DNA of 64,000 nucleotides from Fistularia commersonii (taxonomy: Eukaryota; Chordata; Actinopteri; Syngnathiformes; Fistulariidae): assembly GCA_037954325.1 (NCBI GenBank), contig JBBMNZ010000035.1, forward strand, positions 8,269,001 to 8,333,000, read 5' to 3'. Each line of letters opens with the position of its first letter. The stretch's first letter is position 1. Below are positions 1 to 12,826 of this stretch, piece by piece. The notes under the pieces are model-generated. The model saw only the letters and a list, made by a program, of their open reading frames with translations, searched no databases and had not been told where the DNA came from. Made by a program: the position numbers and the translations under genes.

Positions 1-626
1 ACCGGTAGCTTTTACCGATATTTGCGCTGCCTTATTTGAAAACAATGTATTTCCAACCCAATTTGTCACAGTTCAAAGCGTTTCATGAAACGAAAGCACC
101 AAGAAGGACTGCCCCTAAATTCATTGATGTTAAGTTCGCGTGTTTGTCCTCTAACTGTAGCCATCTCGCTTTGCTCCCTCGGAAACTGTTTGGTCTTCTT
201 TACTTGGAGCAGGTCATCTTATTGCTTCCTCCACTTCCGCACCATTGATTTGTTAATATTGAATTCTCTAGTTGCTGCTCTATTCCCATTTTCTACTGCG
301 TGACTTGCCGCCTTCAGTTTAAACTCTGGGCCGTAAGCGTGTCTCTTGAAAGAAGCCGTTTTGGGTTCTTTACACACACAAACACACACACAAATACACA
401 AATGGAAATGAAAATACACGCTTTGCATAGTGATATATCCCAGTATGCACCGCGCGCTACTTCTTCTACGGGAGAAAATTGAGTCGGCTACTGCTTCCCG
501 TAGTTGCGAGACCTCTCGCGGCTCAATATTGATCCATATATAAGGCGCACCGGATTATAAAGCGCATTGTCGTTTTTTGAGAAGATTAAAGGCTTTTATG
601 TGCGCCTTATAGTGCGGAAAATACAG
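1..626 (-). mobile_element. pogo/Tigger-like DNA transposon, end fragment
   Basis: The terminal repeat at about 600-626 reads, on the minus strand, CTGTATTTTCCGCACTATAA, then GGCGCAC. It abuts a TA at 627-628, as expected for a pogo insertion. Reading inward, 353-222 (minus) encodes a helix-turn-helix segment (YGPEFKLKAASHAVENGNRA, then REFN...VRKWRKQ) like the N-terminal DNA-binding domain of pogo transposases. After a stop, 221-50 continues with matching pieces (LLQVKKTKQ, NINEFRGSPSWCFRFMKR). Stops and an internal deletion make it non-functional. A CA repeat interrupts it at 371-400. The rest lies beyond the left edge. Confidence 0.8.
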
Positions 627-857
627 TACTTATTTCCAGTGCATAGAGCAGCTGTTTTTGGCGCAGTTTTGTGCTAGCAGTGAGCTGTTAGCAACTGTCA
701 AAAGTGAAGTCTTGAACTGCGATCAGTATTTCTCAAAAGGTGATGGACTTCCATTTATGATCATGCGATGAATATCAAGGGTGCAATTGGCCTCTGTGTC
801 TGCGCTGAAAATTCAGTTGTTTAATGATGGTTTCATTTTGAGGAAGATAATATATCA

Positions 858-1912
858 CGAAGTGGAGAGGTTATTTCTGGACTTGGTGCTGATGATATAC
901 AGCACCTGTGGAGGTATGGAAGGTGGCAGTAGAGTTTCTGGTTAGATTATTCAATAGGATCTTAGGGAGAAAGAGGATGCCTAAGGAATGAAGAAGAGGC
1001 GTACCAGTTCTGATTTTAAGGAACCAGGGAGATGTGCAGAAGTGCAGTAACTATAGAAGAATAGAGTTGATGAGTGCAAACAAGACTAGAGAGACTGGAA
1101 GTGAGCATTTGTGAGTAGGAGAAGGGTGTCATGTAAAAAAAGTATACTGCAGATGTAGTATGTGCTTTAAGAATGTTGGTTGAGAAGTATAGGGTAGGTC
1201 AGAGGGAGCTGCATTGTGCCTTTTCAGACCTAGAAAAAACATACCACAAATATCTGTTGTACTGTTTGAAGAAGTGTGGAGTAGGAAAGGAGTATGCTAG
1301 ACTAGTGTAGGACGTGCCGTAGCTGTGACTGAGGAGCTCAGGGAAAAGGGTGCCATGAGAGGAACTCTGGTATTGTATGAGGAAGTCTGGAGTGGCAGAG
1401 AAGTATGTTAGAGTGGTGCAGAACATGTATGCTCGCTGTGAGACAGTGGTGTGCTTTAGGGGGACAGAGAACTTCAAGGTGGAGGTGGAACTTCATTAGG
1501 GGTCAGTTCTGAGCTCCTTCTTATTTGTTATGATAATGGACTGGCTGACGGTTGAGGTTTGACAGGAATTTCCCTGGACCATGATTTTTGCAGATGACAT
1601 TGTTATCTCTTGTGAGAGCAGGGAGCGGTGGAGGAGAATTTAGAGAGGTGGAGGTATGCACGGGAATGACGGTTAGCCACAGGCAAGACAGAATAAGTTT
1701 ATGATATGAGGGAACAAGTGAGGTTACGGTAAAATTGTAAAAATAGAAATGGTGCAGGACTGCAAGCACTTAGGGTCATCAGTCCAGAGCAATGGAGAAA
1801 GGGAGACCAAAAAGGAGATTTATGGATGCAGAGGGTGAGATGTAGGCAGCATATTTGCTGTGGTGACCCCGGAAGGGAGCAACTGAAAGATGAAGAAGAA
1901 AAGGAGGAGAAG
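858..1912 (+). mobile_element. LINE-A fragment: reverse transcriptase to 3' end, rearranged
   Basis: Decayed non-LTR retrotransposon. Pieces match the 33,870-36,045 copy: the DDI-VEVW region at about 885, the RT stretch around 1,200-1,500, the FADD-like active-site region (MIFADDIVI) at 1578-1606, and the shared 3' end (GCTGTGGTGACCCCGGAAGG, then A-rich) at about 1,856-1,912. Many stops and frameshifts. A segment of the RT (about 1,250-1,310) recurs at about 1,370-1,430. Confidence 0.8.
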
Positions 1913-4850
1913 TTATTAATTGTTACAGTGGCAAACTCCAGTCCAAACCGCTGTTACAATAAGTGTCTTTTTAAGCATTTCAACAACATATTATTAAAGA
2001 ATAATGTCCTGGTCCCTTTGCAGTATTTCAAATATCGCTGCATCTTTACAGTCTACGATGTTCTTTGTTCTTGCTTTTTTACTGTCCCAGAATCACAAGG
2101 AACAATAAATTTACTATCCAGATTAATTTAGAGATTATAAAAGAATGTGTCCTCCTCAAACGCGGGGACCAATTTAATTTCTCTTCACCAGCGGGAGGTG
2201 CATTTCCTCCCCTACATATAAGTCTCTGAGTCCCAGCCTAAAATGCTCCCTGCTTAATTTGACACCAGAATCGAAGGGGGAAGTTATTATTGAGCCATTT
2301 GTCTCTGCTTAAGAATCCCAGCTGGCATGTCTTCTATTGTTCAGTTGTTTCCTTCTCTCATCCGTCCTCCGTTCACCATTTGTTTCCTCTTGCGTTCCAG
2401 TTCTCTTGGCACAGCTTCATCATAATATGCCCGCGCTTCGTATAAATTCAGCTGCCTCTTATCTGTTCTGCCCGACTCCTCCCTTATCTGGCAGCAAGAT
2501 GGAATCACTGGCACGTTCTGGTCTTGTTGAGCTGTAACCAGATGGAGGCCTTTTTAATTAGATTTATCTATGGTTTTGTCATAGAACACTTTGTCCGGTG
2601 TTTACCCCATTGATTTTCCTTGGCCGTTTTTTTTTTTTTGCTGTTTTTTATGACCCTTTACCCTTTGATGCCACCACTGCTGCTGCTGCTCCTACTGCCT
2701 TTCCCTCTCCGTGTGCCTCCCAGTGGAGGGATGCACAGTGCGCTTGAGGCTGCTGCAGACACTGAGCACAGAAAAAAAATAATGTACAGTAACTGTGTGA
2801 GTGTATGCAGTGTTTGTATTCATGCATTTTTCAGGGGAGGAGAGGACATGATGATCGAGATGTAGATAAACTGCGGGAAAGTTAGGGGTGTAACAGTGGC
2901 CAGGGGTTTGTGTTTGTATCTGTTGATTAATGGCTCGCTTGGGTGGGACAGAGATAAATAATGCTAAATCAAGAGATGGTTTTAAAGTTAGGAGCTGGGT
3001 GACATCAAGCAGTAGAGCTGATATGGCATCACCCAGCTGTGAAAGTTTTTTTTTTTTTTTCATTCCCCCGGTTCATATTTCATTCTGTCTTCTGTTTCCA
3101 CACCAACAGAGATATAAATTGCATAGGAAAGAGGGAAAAAAAGAAAGGGGTAAGGAGTGCGGGCCGCACATTTGTAGGGCGAACTATTAAAGACTTCTCG
3201 GATGAGAGGAGGATGAGCGGTGGAGGGGAGCTGCTGTGGGAGTGTAGAAGCTTGATGTGGGAGCCTGCAGAGGAAAGACCCCCCCCTTTATTCTCTCCCT
3301 CTTCCATCTATCCTCCCGCCTTACTGTCTGATGCAGCGATGAAGAAACTGCATCCATTACATCATGCACGGCCTGGTACGGAAAAATCTTCATCCCCACG
3401 GTATGCCTTGCCTCCCCCATGCCAAAATGCCACCATGTGCCACTCAAGTGTTGATAAATTGCCACCACCTGCCTCATTTTTCATCACCGCCGGCTCATCG
3501 TCAAACACATGCCCTGTGACACGAAACCCCCGTGCGCTCCTCGGAGAGAACAAGAACAATCTCGGAAAACCTCCGAGAACGGGAGATGAGAAGGCGGAGG
3601 GTAGGGGCAAGCAGATGGGTAGGTGGAGGTTTTTGGGCTTGGGAGAAACCCCTTTAACTTTTAGGTGAAGGGATAAAACCATTTCCCATGGATTTGGATG
3701 TGTTACAAAAGGAGGTGCATTAAAGTGCTACCTTGAAATAAATGTATTTCACAGATTAGTCAGAAAGACGAGTTTTAGGATCGTTTTTTAAAGCATTTAT
3801 TCTCACTAAAAACTCAACAATTGTCTGGCACTGCATCACAAATACCCCACACGTCTCCCACCGGTCGAACGCAGTTACCATGGCAGGATGTCCGGCAGCC
3901 GCGTGACTGTAGATCATGACCTTCGACAGCTGTGTCGGAAGGGTTGAGTCATGGCATAGATCCACGCAGCACACTGCTGCGTTCAGACCATTTTACCCCG
4001 AGAGCGGCCCGCAGGTGACTCACAGCTGTGGAGAGACACAAAGACAAGTTAATCAATCGGATGTTCACTTGTCTGCCTCTTAGCGCTCCCCTCATCCTCT
4101 GACCTTTTCCCCGGGAGTCTTTGTCTCCGTCGGCGGACTGTATCTGTGACGGGCGGTCTCAGTTTTCACCGGAGTCGTTCGCGTTTCGAGAGGGCCGAAA
4201 TTATCGTGTTTGTTTACGAGTAAAAGGTGAAGACATACAACACTGTCACGACTCGTTGCTTGCCTCAGCTATATTAAGCTCTGTAACTCTCAGCGCAGGA
4301 ATAGCTGCAAGCAGTGCCTACCCTATCATTTACAAGCAAATCTTTTCCTCAGCTTATCAATACTACCTTCCGAACTATTAATCATGATCACAATTACGAC
4401 TTCCTATTGATCTGTGTGGTTTTTTTTTCTCCTTTACTGCAAAGTAACTAATACATTTTCTTGCATTACATCTCAATTTACTGGTCTTGTTTATACTCGA
4501 CATCCCGATCCGTCCTGAGGGCTCTCAGCAGTCAGGACACATGAGATATGTTCAAATCAATTTTTTTTAAACTTTGTTTTTTGAAACTGTTGGTTCACAG
4601 AATAACTTTTTACTAATGTAGTAAACTTACTTGTGGTCTCAAGTTCTAAAAGTTTTGCATCTCAGGGCATCACACAAAAAAATACAGTCCACATGAAAGA
4701 AAATCAAAGTTATTTGCTCCTAGTTTGAAAATACTATCTTTTGGGAAGGTGTGGCCACGTTCATACTGGACTGGGAGACGTTTATGGACGCAGTCAGCCT
4801 TTGTCATCAGTTTAAATGGAAACTAGGGCGACTATCAGCTCATACCCCAA
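1913..4850. other. Intergenic, no gene recognised
   Basis: Mixed-composition DNA with T tracts (2,629-2,639; 3,046-3,060). The longest frame (3039-3668, 209 codons, plus) starts in a T tract, is low-complexity and resembles no family; I do not call it. No splice-bounded coding segment was recognised. Confidence 0.6.
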
Positions 4851-4891
4851 ATACCCCTCGGGGATAAATAAAATCTTTTACGATTCTGATT
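4851..4891 (+). mobile_element. Retroposon 3' tail
   Basis: The sequence CCCCTCGGGGATAAATAAAA followed by TCTTTTACGATTCTGATT has the form of the 3' end of teleost LINE/SINE retroposons. Only the tail is recognisable. Confidence 0.4.
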
Positions 4892-7005
4892 ACTAGCCTG
4901 TGTAGAAATGCACACAGTTAGTACTGCTTTCATTTTACTTTCTCTTTTCTGATCAAACGTAGCTGCTCAGACTTGATAACAGTCAATCACACTCATCTTG
5001 TAGGCGATTAGTCCCTCTCTCTGTGTTCCTTTTCATTAAATAATGTTGCAAATAATCCAAAGAAAATTGTACAATAATTGCTCAGAATAAGAGAATATGT
5101 GTGATGTAATCTGCAGCAGAAATCTGTGTCGTCAGTATTACAAACTGTTTATTTCTGCAAAAGTTAACAGTTTGCAATCTACAAGTATTTGAACAGCAGG
5201 GAACCGATATCTGATCACGTGCACAGGCGTGTATGAACGCCCCCCCACTTGTGATCGGATGGCTCTGCTGGCATCTTGATAAAGGTTCACCATGCAACAC
5301 ATCGCTCCAACCCACTCTCTGATGGACTGGCAGGTCCAAACAAGGCACGAATTCACCAGTTTTGGCTAGGATCATATTTAGCGTTAGCATGTGTGACAGC
5401 TGATATAGCTCCTCCTACAGGTTCGTGGGGGGTGTTGCAATGTTGGTGGTCGGCAAGGCAGGGATGAATCAGAATCCGCCTCCCACATGTGCCTTGGCTC
5501 TGGGTTTAGTAGCAGTTATTGTGGTGATATTTGTGGTGGCAGAATGTAGCTAAAGAGAGATGAAGGCTGCAGATGGTGCTCGCTCGAACTTTGCGCGAAC
5601 TGAGTAATCGGAGTGGACCGCTCACAGAAGGCTTGGAGCTTAGAGAGGCAACACTTAAAAGTAAACAATTCGACCAGAGGTGAATCGGGGTTCATCAGCA
5701 GTCATCAGTATGAGAAAACAGTGTATTTTTTATATCGCATGGAGGGAACCCCTATGAGACACCCAAAATAAGAGTGCGAACCAGAAAGAGAGAACGGCTT
5801 ATCGTATTTCATGTATTTTATTTGTAGCCTCCACTTGTGCAACATATAGAGTGTTGCCAATGACTGCCCAACCATTTGACTTTTCCTTCTCCTTTATTCG
5901 GTCTAAAATATGCAATTTTGGTTGTGGAATCAAGAGAAACTTGGCCAGAGTTACAAGAAGTTGGATGGGGTGAAATCAGCTGCCTCTGTATCGTTTTTTT
6001 TTTTTTTTTTTTTTTTTTATGCCTGACAGAGTTGTAAATGCAGTGTATGAATAATGGAAATGTTATAGATTGATCAGAATCAGGAAAAACACTTGAGCAG
6101 TTTACTTACCAACACACTGGCATTTCATTGCCATACCAAAGTATCCTTTGAGTGCCCTGAAACACACAGTGAGCTATTACAGAAACTTCTCCCCTACTAC
6201 TTCCATCACAAAATGCTAAAATTCAAGTCCCCCCCAAACTTTTTTTAATTGACTTGTATTTGCAGCTCTTGCTCAAGACATGCCATTTAATAGCTCTGAT
6301 CCCATTAGTAAGCTCTGTCAGAAGTCAGAGGTTTTACTGCTTCTTTTCCAACTGTTGCACGTTGCAAAAGAGCTCCCACACACGAGAAGGTATTACAGCC
6401 TACATCTTTGTATCTTTGTGTAAAAACCCTCCATATAATAGAGTTAGGAAAAGCCGCATTGCTGCTTGGTGAGTTACAACAGCCCTTTTTGTGTCGACAA
6501 TGCGGTCTCTGTTCCAAATTACCAGCACTGAACATTTATAAGTAATTTGACTTTAGTACTCCTTGAGCAGGGTATGCTGTTTCTTCACTTTTATCCTCGA
6601 TCTGATATTACAAGAAATTGGACTTTCCTTGAAATCACATTTTAAGGAAAAAGCTGAGAAAGCAACGCTTTTGCAGTGATGGCACCCTTGCTATTTTCAA
6701 GCAGGATATCAGCTTTATTTCTTCATTTTCTGTTCTATCAGCATGTCGGTCCGCATGGCCGGCATTCTGAATGGAATCCATGTCTCAAATGCTTTTTTTT
6801 TTCTTTTCAGTAGCATCATTAGGAATGAGCCCGCTCGAATGGTTCGGATCCAACTTCATTCGGAGATCCAGAATAAAGTATTTTATATTTTTGGGGTTTA
6901 AAGAATCCATTTAAAAACACACAAAAGATGAGTTTCGGTAATCCCATTTCATAAAACACGTAACATTTCTAAAACTCATTTTAACTTAACCCTGTATACC
7001 CCCCT

Positions 7006-7040
<35 letters not shown>

Positions 7041-8320
7041 ATACACAAAATCATATCTTAAGGGGAACGAGGGACGTTTCTTGCTTTGAGGCAAAAGGTT
7101 TAACCACTGCACGTCAGAGGTCCCCCCATTGTACTTCATTTCTGGCATTAATATGATTTGTTGTGCCTATAGAGATGTAGCCCATCCAGAATGATAGCAA
7201 ACTAGTGATGGTATTTAACACTGCCAAGGCCCGAGAAGAAGCAGTCCACATTACTATGGCAAACAGGAAGTAGGAAACTCAAGCGAAAGTACGGCTGCTT
7301 ATTTAGAGGAGAATTCTTACTCCAGAGATAACTGTTAAGTTTTCAAGTCTGCAATCTCCGCTTGATAAATGTCTCTGCAGCCCCTTTGCACCAAATTATG
7401 GAGATTAGTATCAATACGAATATCAAAGTATTGTTACTGACACTGGTAACAGTGTGAAGTCAGGCAACGCAAACTTCTAGGGTATAGATCAAATCCTCTG
7501 GGAGTCTGAGAGGCTGTCTGATTTACATCCGTTATATGCGCTAGTTTTGCGGGCCTTTTTCAGAGAACAAATACATCGGGTTTGTAGATCATTCAGGGGA
7601 AAAAAGAGAAGAGGAGTTCAATGAAAACATGCTTGAAAGGGAAATCTGGTATTTTAATTCATCCTGGAGGCAAACATGTTACTTTACAGAAGACTATCCT
7701 CATCTATGCCAAGAACATTGAGTCAGATCTTTTATCTGTGAGGGAATGGCATGGCGTGTTAAACATATGAATAGACTTTCATATACATACAACCCTCCTT
7801 ATTCATGGTTATTGGATTTCAGATGTAAAAAAAGGAGAAAATATATACTTTGAAATGTATTTCATTTAACATTTTTCATCCTCATATGAAGGGATGCTCT
7901 CATTTCTTTTAAACATGTTTCACCTGCTTTTATCCTTATGTTTTCACATCTCATTTCTGCTTCTGTAATCTTCTCGTTCTTCCTCCTCCTTCTTCCTCCT
8001 GGCTCTGCATCACTTATTTTCATATTCATTTTTTTTTGCATCCAAGATCCATTCCATCTGCTTTTTTTTTTAATCTGCTCTCGTCCCCTCATGTCCCTCT
8101 CCCTGTCCTGTCCACGACCCCCCCTTTCCCCCCCCAGAGACCCGTGACTGGCTCGCTCCACTCTGATTACTCGCTTTGCTGCCGTGGATGTGTTCAGCCC
8201 GAACTTTACTGTGGCTCTTCACCTGTGCCTCCTTGTGCTGAGGTTCATTGTTTGGAGGATAAGCATTGGGTTCAATTCAGTTGGATGTAGTTAAAATGCC
8301 CGGATGTGGTTTGATCCATC
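4892..8320. other. Intergenic, no gene recognised
   Basis: AT-rich, with a 25-base T run at 5994-6018 and an AC microsatellite at 7008-7038. No coding frame resembles a known family. Confidence 0.6.
7008..7038. repeat. AC microsatellite
   Basis: Pure dinucleotide tract preceded by a C-rich run. Confidence 0.9.
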
Positions 8321-8895
8321 ACTCTTCTCCTTCTTCTCCTTTCAGCTTTTCCCTTCAGGGGTCGCCACAGCGAATCAACCTCCTCCATCTAACCCTATTC
8401 TCTGTATCCTCCTCTCTCACACCAACTCCCTTCATATCCTCTCTCACTACGTCCATAAGTGTTCTCTGGTCTTCCTCTAGATCTTCTGCCTGGCAGTTCC
8501 AATCCCAGCATCCGTCTACCAATATAATCACCTCTGTACATGACCGAACCATCTCAGTCTGGCTTCTCTGATCTTCTCTCCAAAACATCTAACATGAGCT
8601 GCTCCTCTGATAGCCTCATTCCTGATCCTATCCATCCTGGTCACTCCCAAAGAGAACCTTAGCATCTTCATCTCTGTGACCTCTAGCTCTCCATACAGCA
8701 TCTCTGGTCTCACCACTTTCTTGTACACCTTTCCTTTCATTCTGGTGGATAGTCTTCTATCGCATAGCACCCCTGGCACTTTTCTCTACCCATTCCGACC
8801 TGCTGGAACCCGTCTCGGCTGTTCTGGACTGTTGACCCCAAGTACTTGAAATCCTCCAACTTCTTGATCTCCGCTCCCAACAATCAGCAACACTG
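8321..8895 (-). mobile_element. LINE-A fragment, 3' part
   Basis: Reading on the minus strand, the segment after the RT domain is visible (LCDRRLSTRMKGKVYKKVV, later MKMLRFSLGVTRMDRIRNEA and LRWFGHVQR). The family 3' end follows at about 8,345-8,375 (GGTCGCCACAGCGAATCAAC on the plus strand). It is truncated at the 5' side and has stops. Confidence 0.8.
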
Positions 8896-10668
8896 ACTTT
8901 CCATGTCGACCAGACAGACAGAGGGATTTTTTTTTTCCCCTATACCTCAAATCCTGTTAAACCAGATCAAGAAAATTACTTTTTACATGCGGTACTGCCT
9001 TTTGACAGAAACTAAGGGTAATATATTTTTCAATGGGTGCTGCTTCCGAGATAAAATATTGCTTTTGAATATCATGAGACTATATGTGATCCATTCTGGG
9101 GGGTGGGAGGGGTCATTTGATTTATTTTAATTCCTAAATGTAGACAACTTTCCTAGAGTTTCTGTTCACAAGCATCAGTGCATATAAGGCATTGTGCCTC
9201 CAACTATATGATTGACAGCCAAAACCCAAAAAGCGTGCACTGATGTACCTCTTTGTCAGCAGCTTTATCTGTTGTGACAAGAGTCTATGATGTATATGTA
9301 AGTAATACGTGTCTGGATGCAGCGTCTCACAAAAGTTGGAACAACAGGTTACAGGTGCTACCAATCCAGCATCCCATAATAACCCATCTCATGCATTCAC
9401 TTGCCATCCAGGTGTTTCGAACTTCTCCCGCGGTAAACCGGAAAATCAATGTACCTTTTCTTCCTCGAGGCTTGTAAAGATAAATCAATCGTAACAGATC
9501 TATTGCAATAAGGACGCGTCAGCCTTGGACCAGGCAGAGGAGATACTACAAACAGTGGTTATTAGATTTTTCGGCAGGGGGAGGAGACGTCAGGCAGACA
9601 GGGATGGGGCTTTTGCTTTTATTGAGTGCCTGAAGTCCATCCTGATTAACACCTTCGCCATCGCTGCTACCGGGCTCTCGTTTGAAAGATGCTTCAGTCA
9701 GCAGGGATCCCGGGGTTTGTTGGCCATGGGATTAACACATTTCAGATACCATTCCCACTGACGGAGGGGTTTTACACCTTAATGAGATTCCCACCTCAGC
9801 TTTTACATACAAAATTTAAGAATTTGTTATTCAGCAAAAGCTTGCCCTATTGTATTTGATTAGTATTCACTTAATACCTTGTTTGTACACGCACACTACA
9901 TACCACATAAAAATCAAACACACATGTCGCTATAAGCAGAGGTTATGTGTAAGTTTTCATTAAATCATTTCTTAAAGGTCTTCATTTCGAGCCGGCATTT
10001 GACTTAAGGGCTTGGATTTTTATTGCTGTTGTCTCCCATGGGCTGCATGACATCAGTTAGTGGCTTTTATTAGAAAGAGAGAACATTAAGGAAAGTCTCA
10101 GTCTCACTTATACTATAGTATGTAAGACCAAGAACATCAGAAGAGCATCATTTTGAGACTTAATGAAACTGTTCCAAGAGCCTCTGAAGGACTTAGGATA
10201 ACTGTATCTCTGCTACTTGCTATACTGTAATATTTGGCTTGGTGTCTTTAAACAAAAATAAAGGTTACATAATTAACTTTTTCCACACACAGGTTTTCAA
10301 ACATCGTGTTATTAAAACGTAAATTTCTCTACAACCTCCAACTCCCTGGTAATAACAGAGAAAAGGAAAAACACTCCTCTTCCAGCGAATCAGATGAAGT
10401 TTCCAGGCTCTTCAGGTTTGGCCCAGCAAATGTTCAGATATCGAGCATAATGTAACAGTAGAGAATAGGAAAACCCTGAAAAGCCATGAATATTGGGAAG
10501 TGATCTAAAACAAACTGACCAGGATATTATTTAACCTTAGTTGTAGATGGATGAAAAGGAAAAAAATGCCCAAACTAACAAGTAATGACCAGAAAGTGTG
10601 GGGAATATTTCCAAAAAGTAAACAACAGATAACATGATAACACATTTGAATTTATCACAAACTCCTCT
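8896..10668. other. Intergenic, no gene recognised
   Basis: No repeat family or coding frame was recognised. Composition is unremarkable, with short T and A tracts. Confidence 0.6.
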
Positions 10669-10755
10669 TTTTTTTCCTTTCGGCTGCTCCCTTCAGGGGT
10701 CCCCTCGGTGAACCAACCTTCTCCATCTAACCCTATTCTCTGTATCCTCTCATAA
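10669..10755 (-). mobile_element. LINE-A, extreme 3' end only
   Basis: About 85 bp matching the terminal segment of the 8,321 and 13,838 copies (plus strand: CTGCTCCCTTCAGGGGTC, then the CCTATTCTCTGTATCCTC block). A strongly 5'-truncated insertion. Confidence 0.75.
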
Positions 10756-11894
10756 TTAAATTTATCTCAAACTAAGGCGGACTTTTAAACATCATCAGAG
10801 AATATGATCAATGAAAGGGATCACCAGTTTCATTGCAAAAAGTAGTCTGAAAAACCCAGCTTCTTTTTTAGTTCATTCATTGAGTTAACTAATAATTAAT
10901 TTCTCAATTATGAGACATTAGGAGAGAATAAAAAACTGTGCCAGATATAAAAACTAGAAATAAGGGGAAATTTAACCCCTTCAAAACACTGAAGCTATTG
11001 TTATGATAATATTATCCAGTGAAAGAGACAGGTTGTGCAAAAGTAGGTTGAACAGCAACCATGAGAGACTGGATTGACACGAAGACTGACTCATCTTCGT
11101 CCTAAATATACTCCGCCTGCAGATTGACTTGCCAGATAATGCACCAAAACAGCAGGAGATGCCCACACAGGGCCTGAACCTTTGACGCACTTCCAAGAAT
11201 AAGATAAAGTCCAAAGACTTGAAACTGAATACTCAATATTTTGTCTCTGTGGCAACATCTGTAATAGCCGTCCAGGATGGCTAGTTCTCTGGGCTCATAC
11301 TTTTCACTCAGAATGTGGAGAGACTCATATTCTTTGCAAAAGATTGCGCTAGTTTTGAAGCTCGGGGTCATGTTTGCCGGTGAATCTGAGGGCCAATATG
11401 ACTGCAATCGCTGCAGAACTAAAGAAGAAACAGAAAGTTATGGAGTTATGTAGGGGCCAAATACAATCCAAAATTTGCATTTAGCTCACCCATCTTTTTC
11501 TCAGCTAACCTTAGCTTACCTCCGCTCTGGTATAGCCAGTGTTTTTCTTTTCTTGGGGTTTTGAACAAAGCCATCTTTGACTTTTGTCATCTCAGGTCAA
11601 ATAACGGTGGTAGGCGTGATCTGCATGACACCTCTGTCTCAACACACCATGATAATCTGTGTCTTGTTATATAATCTTCCCTGTCTCTCAATTAAAGAGC
11701 TATAAACGGCTGTTAAAAATTATACAAAAGCATTCAATCATGAATGGTGTGTTGAAACACTAACTTATCACCCATTTAAGCCATAGCCAATAAAATGAAG
11801 AGGAACGTTGCTGTACAATGTACCTTAAATTGAACACTTCTTCACTTGTGCTTGGCTCGCAGTAAAAAATTGTGTATTCCTGGCCAATGCAATA
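10756..11894. other. Intergenic, no gene recognised
   Basis: Short unrelated frames on both strands around 10,980-11,410; none resembles a family and none is splice-bounded. Confidence 0.55.
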
Positions 11895-12110
11895 TATAAT
11901 TTTTGGGAGCAGTAGGTATCGTCTTTGGAACCATTCCTGGTTTGATTCCCAGCTCCTCCTAGTGTGTCAAGGTGTTTTCAAGCAAGATAGTGAACCCCTA
12001 ACTGCTCCCCTGGCAGCAGACTGCTCATGGTTCATCCACGATGGGTTTATTGCAGAGAACAAATTTCCCCACGAGGGATTAATAAATGATAAATTATTAT
12101 TAAAACTGAA
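11895..12110 (+). mobile_element. tRNA-derived SINE
   Basis: It has a Pol III A-box-like segment (GGAGCAGTAGG, 11906-11916) and a B-box-like segment (GGTTTGATTCC, 11939-11949) at tRNA spacing. A body follows (GAACCCCTAACTGCTCCCCT) and then a LINE-like tail (TTTCCCCACGAGGGATTAAT) ending in A/T-rich sequence. The promoter boxes are imperfect, so activity is doubtful. Confidence 0.65.
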
Positions 12111-12324
12111 AATAAACGATAGACATTCAATCGTTTGTTCCAAATGAATTCACATTCACAACTTTGCCTCAAACGCCTGTTATAACACTGACATGTACGT
12201 AATTGTAAACACAGTTACTGAATTATATTTTTCAACGTCGTCATGCATTTGTGAACTTAAAGCTTCCTAATAACAAAATTATCATCTTACAGTGTTGTCT
12301 CTATGATGGTTTAAAGCTAGCACG

Positions 12325-12826
12325 TCCAAAGTCCGGCCCGCGGGCCACATGCGGCCCGTGCTCAAATTTAAACCATCTCTCAGTCTCTGTCATAAAATCA
12401 ATCACATGCGACCGCGAGCTCTGTTCACCTCTGTTTAAGTATACAAAAAGCTATTTTATATTTCACCAAGAGATGGCAGTAGACCTACGGCCACACTCAC
12501 CGCAGGGAAACTTTGGGTCAAAGTTTGTCTGGCTGAATGGTCGGCCCTCACACATTTTCAGCTCGCCAAAAATGGCCCTCGTCAGGACCGAAACTACTCC
12601 CCACAAAAGCGTTTTCTTCCCATCTGCAGCCCCGGTCCCCCACTGACACTGTCCCAGCCCCTCTACTGCACTACTTTGCACGGCTTTACACAATTTGCAC
12701 CGCCAACCACAATGGCCCTGATTTCACTCTTAATTTATTCAATACCTGTTACAAGTCGTCTGTTTAGCTCCGTTAACCAAAGCAAATTCCTTGGAGTTGT
12801 AAAATTGCTTCTGATTCTGATTTTTT
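12325..12826. mobile_element. Possible hAT-derived piece plus retroposon tail
   Basis: GTCCGGCCCGCGGGCCACAT at about 12,330-12,350 resembles the terminal region of nonautonomous hAT elements common in fish. At 12,776-12,826 there is an unrelated LINE-type tail (TTCCTTGGAGTTGTAAAATT, GATTCTGATT). Borders and target duplications could not be defined. Confidence 0.35.

Noticed and set aside
3039..3668. 209-codon open frame on the plus strand
   Set aside because: It starts in a T tract, is low-complexity with P/S/K-rich stretches, shows no family resemblance and has overlapping open frames on the other strand.
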